Part shown: one piece after another, positions 61,457-64,000 of the stretch
Numbering within the stretch: position 1 is the stretch's first letter
How the letters are laid out: the number at the start of each line of letters is the position of its first letter
Notes under the pieces: generated by a model
Databases searched by the model: none
Seen by the model: only the letters and a program-made list of their open reading frames with translations
What the model was told of the DNA's origin: nothing
Made by a program: the position numbers and the translations under genes
Source: Candidatus Latescibacterota bacterium
GTDB taxonomy: Bacteria; Latescibacterota; UBA2968; UBA8231
NCBI GenBank assembly: GCA_022827835.1
Contig: JAJEIO010000026.1
Location: forward strand, 62,001-126,000
Direction of reading: 5' to 3'
Length of the DNA stretch: 64,000 nt

Positions 61457-62281
61457 ATGCGCATTATCGACCCTCATGTACATGTATGGATCAATGATCC
61501 GGCCTTTCCCTGGCCAGCGGAAAACCCCAATCCGCCCGCCGAAGACCACACCGCGGAAGAATTACTGGCGCTGATGGACGCCAACGGCGTGGAAAAGACC
61601 GTGCTGGTGCAGGTCATTCACTACCGTTGGGACAACAGCTATGTAGCACACGTCATCAAGAAATATCCCGACCGCTTCATGGCCGTAGGGCGCATCAATC
61701 CCGAAGACCCGGCCTCGCCCGACCACATGTCCATGTGGACGGAAGAACACGGTCTGCACGGGATGCGGCTCTCGCCGTCGCGGGATGCGGTGGGCGATTG
61801 GTTCAAGGGGCCGGGGATGGATCCGATTTTCGCGCGCGCTCAGGATTTGGGGATCCCGATGTTGATCCTGACCGGAGCGAGCCGGATGCCGGATTTGGCG
61901 CGGATACTCGACCGCTACCCGGATGTGGATTGCTGCATTGACCACATGGCTGACGCCCATCCCGACAACCCGGAGGAGCGGCAATTGTTGATGGATATGG
62001 CTCGCTATCCCCGCGTGTACGTCAAAATCAGCCACACGTGGTCGATTTCCCAGCAGGGCTATCCTTGGGCCGATACACACGCGATGGTCGAGGAAGTGTA
62101 TCAGGCTTTTGGTCCGCAGCGCATTATGTGGGGCACGGATTGGCCGGTGTGCCTGTCCAAGGCCCGCTACGATCAGGCCCTGACGGTGGTGCGCGACGAG
62201 ATGAAATTCATCGCGCCGGAGGATCTGGAGTGGGTGCTGGGCAAGACGGTGTTGAAGCTGTGGCCGTTTGGGGAGGCGTAA
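61457..62281 (+). CDS. Amidohydrolase 2-type metal-dependent hydrolase
   Basis: 274 aa. RIIDPHVHVWINDPAFPWPA is the N-terminal HxH metal site, followed by GVEKTVLVQVIHYRWDNSYV, CIDHMADAHP, and FGPQRIMWGTDWPVCLSKA with the terminal Asp. This set is typical of lactonases and decarboxylases of the amidohydrolase-2 family. AGAAAGGA lies upstream of the ATG. It is followed by a Gfo/Idh/MocA gene one base after its stop, so the two form an operon. Confidence 0.9.
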   Translation: MRIIDPHVHVWINDPAFPWPAENPNPPAEDHTAEELLALMDANGVEKTVLVQVIHYRWDNSYVAHVIKKYPDRFMAVGRINPEDPASPDHMSMWTEEHGLHGMRLSPSRDAVGDWFKGPGMDPIFARAQDLGIPMLILTGASRMPDLARILDRYPDVDCCIDHMADAHPDNPEERQLLMDMARYPRVYVKISHTWSISQQGYPWADTHAMVEEVYQAFGPQRIMWGTDWPVCLSKARYDQALTVVRDEMKFIAPEDLEWVLGKTVLKLWPFGEA

Positions 62282-62282
62282 G

Positions 62283-63149
62283 GTGCTAAACATCGGCATC
62301 GTCGGGGCAGAGAACAGCCACACGGCCGCTATTGCCAAGGTACTCAACGTCGAAAAAAGGGTGCGAGGGGTGCGGGTGACTCACGTGTGGGGCGAGACTG
62401 ACCAATACGCGCAAGCTGCCGCTACCGCCGGTCAAATCCCGCACATTGTTCGCACGCCCGAAGAGTTGATCGGCCAAGTCGATGGGGCGGTGGTCGATCA
62501 CCGACATGGCAAGGAACACCTGCCAGCGGCCCGACCACTGCTGGAGGCTAAGATCCCACTCTTTATCGACAAGCCGTTTTGCTACCGCCAAGCCGAGGGG
62601 AAGCGCTTTTTGGCGCGAGCCGAGGAGTTGGGCGTGCCGGTCTGTTCTTTTTCCACGTTGCCCAAACAGGCTTCGTACCGGGCCTTTGCCAAAAAGATGC
62701 GCCAGCTTGGCTCCATTCAGGCCGTGGTTTCCACTGGCTCTTGCGACATCAAGTCAAAGTGGGGCGGCGTCTTTTTTTACGGCATTCACCAAGTGGATAT
62801 GGTGTTGCGCCTGCTCGGCACGGATATACGCTGGGCCGAGATCCATCGCGGGGCCGGGGCTAATCACACGGCTACCCTGACTTACCGCGACGGCTGCGTG
62901 GCCACCATGAATTTGGTGGGGGGCGCTGCGCCCGGTTTCCACCTGAGCGCCATCGGCGAAAAGGGCCGCATGGACGAGCCGATTACATTCGACGAAAGCT
63001 CGTATCTGAGCGGCATCCGCGATTTTTGCACCATGTTCCGCACGGGAAAAACCGACGAGACCGCGCAGACCATGTTGGGGCCGGTGGCGGTGCTGGAGGC
63101 GCTGGAGAAATCTCTGGTGAAAAAGGGCCGAGTGCGAGTGCAGCTATGA
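62283..63149 (+). CDS. Gfo/Idh/MocA family oxidoreductase, short form
   Basis: 288 aa from a GTG right after the preceding stop; GGGGAGG lies seven bases before it. LNIGIVGAENSHTAAIAKVL starts the Rossmann fold. The catalytic motif reads FIDKPFCYRQ (DKP instead of EKP). The C-terminal domain is shorter than in the other two family members of the window. It probably acts on the product of the upstream amidohydrolase (inference). Confidence 0.87.
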   Translation: MLNIGIVGAENSHTAAIAKVLNVEKRVRGVRVTHVWGETDQYAQAAATAGQIPHIVRTPEELIGQVDGAVVDHRHGKEHLPAARPLLEAKIPLFIDKPFCYRQAEGKRFLARAEELGVPVCSFSTLPKQASYRAFAKKMRQLGSIQAVVSTGSCDIKSKWGGVFFYGIHQVDMVLRLLGTDIRWAEIHRGAGANHTATLTYRDGCVATMNLVGGAAPGFHLSAIGEKGRMDEPITFDESSYLSGIRDFCTMFRTGKTDETAQTMLGPVAVLEALEKSLVKKGRVRVQL

Positions 63150-63189
63150 CCGAGAAAACCATACAAAAATCAAGGAGGAAGACAGTAGT

Positions 63190-64000
63190 ATGACCATCCA
63201 ACTCAAATCAGCAGACCAAACTCACTACGACGCCATCGCTCTAGGCGAGGTCCTCATGCGCATCGATCCCGGCCAAGTGCCCACGGCTCGGGCGCGCACC
63301 GGCCGGATCTGGCACGGAGGCGGCGAGACCAATGTCGCCGAAGGCTTGAGTTATTGCTTTGGCTTGCGCGCCGCTGTCATTACAGCTCTTGTGGACGACG
63401 GAATCGGCCGCAACATTGAAAACCAATTGCGCGAAGCTGGGCTGGAAACCGGGCATATCATCTGGTTTAACAACAGCGGCAAAGGCCAATTCAGCACTGA
63501 CGCCAAGGGGACTTTGCACAACGGAATCAATTTTACTTGGGCCGGCAAGGGTCTCTTGCCTTCGGTGACCGAGTACTATCGCGCCCATACCCCAGTGCGA
63601 GAAATCGGGCCGGGCGATGTGGACTGGGATCATCTCTTCGGCGCGTTGGGGACGCGGTGGTTTAGCACCGGTGGGATTTACACCTTGCTCTCGGAAAAGA
63701 CGGCCGCGCTGGCGCTAGAGGCCATGCAGAAAGCCGGTGAGCACGGCGCAGGCCGCTCGTTTGATCTCAACTACCGCTCCAAGGTGGAGCCGGACAAGGA
63801 GCGCGCCCGCCAGATCAATCGCTCTATTGTGCCGCACGTCGAGTTCCTCGTCGGTAATCAGGACGACTTTGACGACGCGCTGGGCTACGAAACCGAAAAG
63901 GTGGCCAAAGACGCCAGCTTTGATCAGTGGTTGGCGATCTACACCAAGATGTTGCACCAAGTCGCCAACGATTATCCGAATCTCAAGTACATCGGCACTC
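63190..64000 (+). CDS. PfkB-family sugar kinase, 2-keto-3-deoxygluconate-kinase-like (3' end beyond the window)
   Basis: The frame is open from an ATG at 63190 to the window edge (270 codons seen). AGGAGG lies about ten bases upstream. HYDAIALGEVLMRIDPG and GGGETNVAEGLSYCFGLR are the N-terminal PfkB sugar-binding blocks, and SFDLNYRSKVEPDKERAR, FLVGNQDDF and AGEHGAGRS fit 2-keto-3-deoxygluconate kinases. The catalytic GAGD lies beyond the edge. It would act on the product of acid-sugar dehydratases such as the enolase-superfamily enzymes in this window. Confidence 0.85.
   Translation, partial: MTIQLKSADQTHYDAIALGEVLMRIDPGQVPTARARTGRIWHGGGETNVAEGLSYCFGLRAAVITALVDDGIGRNIENQLREAGLETGHIIWFNNSGKGQFSTDAKGTLHNGINFTWAGKGLLPSVTEYYRAHTPVREIGPGDVDWDHLFGALGTRWFSTGGIYTLLSEKTAALALEAMQKAGEHGAGRSFDLNYRSKVEPDKERARQINRSIVPHVEFLVGNQDDFDDALGYETEKVAKDASFDQWLAIYTKMLHQVANDYPNLKYIGT

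Noticed and set aside
1..64000. tRNA, rRNA, CRISPR array, integrase or transposase
   Set aside because: None was seen on either strand. No TTCGA/TTCAA T-loop with a matching acceptor stem, no Tyr- or Ser-recombinase motif and no DDE transposase were found by eye. A covariance-model scan would be needed to exclude small RNAs.

Overview
The window is a mostly GC-rich (roughly 60% by eye) bacterial chromosome segment. A TonB-dependent receptor, several lipoproteins and signal peptides point to a Gram-negative cell. The repertoire is dominated by enolase-superfamily (mandelate racemase type) enzymes, Gfo/Idh/MocA oxidoreductases, ceramidase-like proteins, amidohydrolases, sugar kinases, a DUF3604 protein and a 2OG-Fe(II) oxygenase. 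This resembles uncultivated Latescibacterota/Poribacteria-type genomes of sponges, seawater or soil. That assignment is inferred from gene content only; no ribosomal or marker gene is present.

Layout. (1) 1-7990: a BREX type-3-like phage-defence operon on +: the end of a BrxC/PglY-like ATPase, an AlbA_2 ATP-binding protein, a PglX methylase with a Zn ribbon, PglZ, and a possible BrxA. It ends at a 12-bp tandem repeat and a relic of a dioxygenase gene. (2) 8081-27851: catabolic genes, including two unusual fusions (FAD oxidoreductase + sialidase; PQQ propeller + ankyrin), a thioredoxin/HTH pair, a PchB-like chorismate mutase, a D-amino-acid-dehydrogenase-like/FGGY-kinase pair, two ceramidase-like genes and two enolase-superfamily enzymes. 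One intergenic region carries a duplicated gene-start segment. (3) 27898-32930: a minus-strand catabolic run interrupted by a plus-strand AAA ATPase + DUF4276 pair that looks like a defence module. (4) 33165-39256: a DUF3604 protein, then a scrambled accessory zone with an orphan Phd antitoxin, a very AT-rich membrane protein gene, DUF5131, a decayed toxin-antitoxin pair, and an intact RelE-like toxin with an apparently chimeric antitoxin. (5) 39314-51757: catabolism and transport: Gfo/Idh/MocA, an SSS symporter with a small partner, M42 peptidase, enolase-superfamily enzyme, lipoproteins, TonB receptor, galactokinase-like GHMP kinase and a CoA-transferase. (6) 51879-57842: a lower-GC island with a Uma2 nuclease, a large SF1 helicase whose N-terminal domain and leader are duplicated as a separate downstream gene, and an AAA/PD-(D/E)XK protein. 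(7) 58010-64000: cytochrome P450 with a possible leader ORF, D-aminoacylase, amidohydrolase, Gfo/Idh/MocA, and a truncated PfkB sugar kinase.

The metabolic genes read as a scavenging economy for sugar acids, glycosides, lipids and N-acyl or D-amino compounds: import (TonB receptor, symporter), hydrolysis (sialidase, ceramidase-like, creatininase, peptidase), oxidation and dehydration, then phosphorylation. Substrates are not identifiable from sequence. Four defence or addiction islands lie between these cassettes. The most novel-looking item is the helicase locus at 52571-56031, followed by the AT-rich gene at 35809-37143 and the chimeric antitoxin at 38813-39256.
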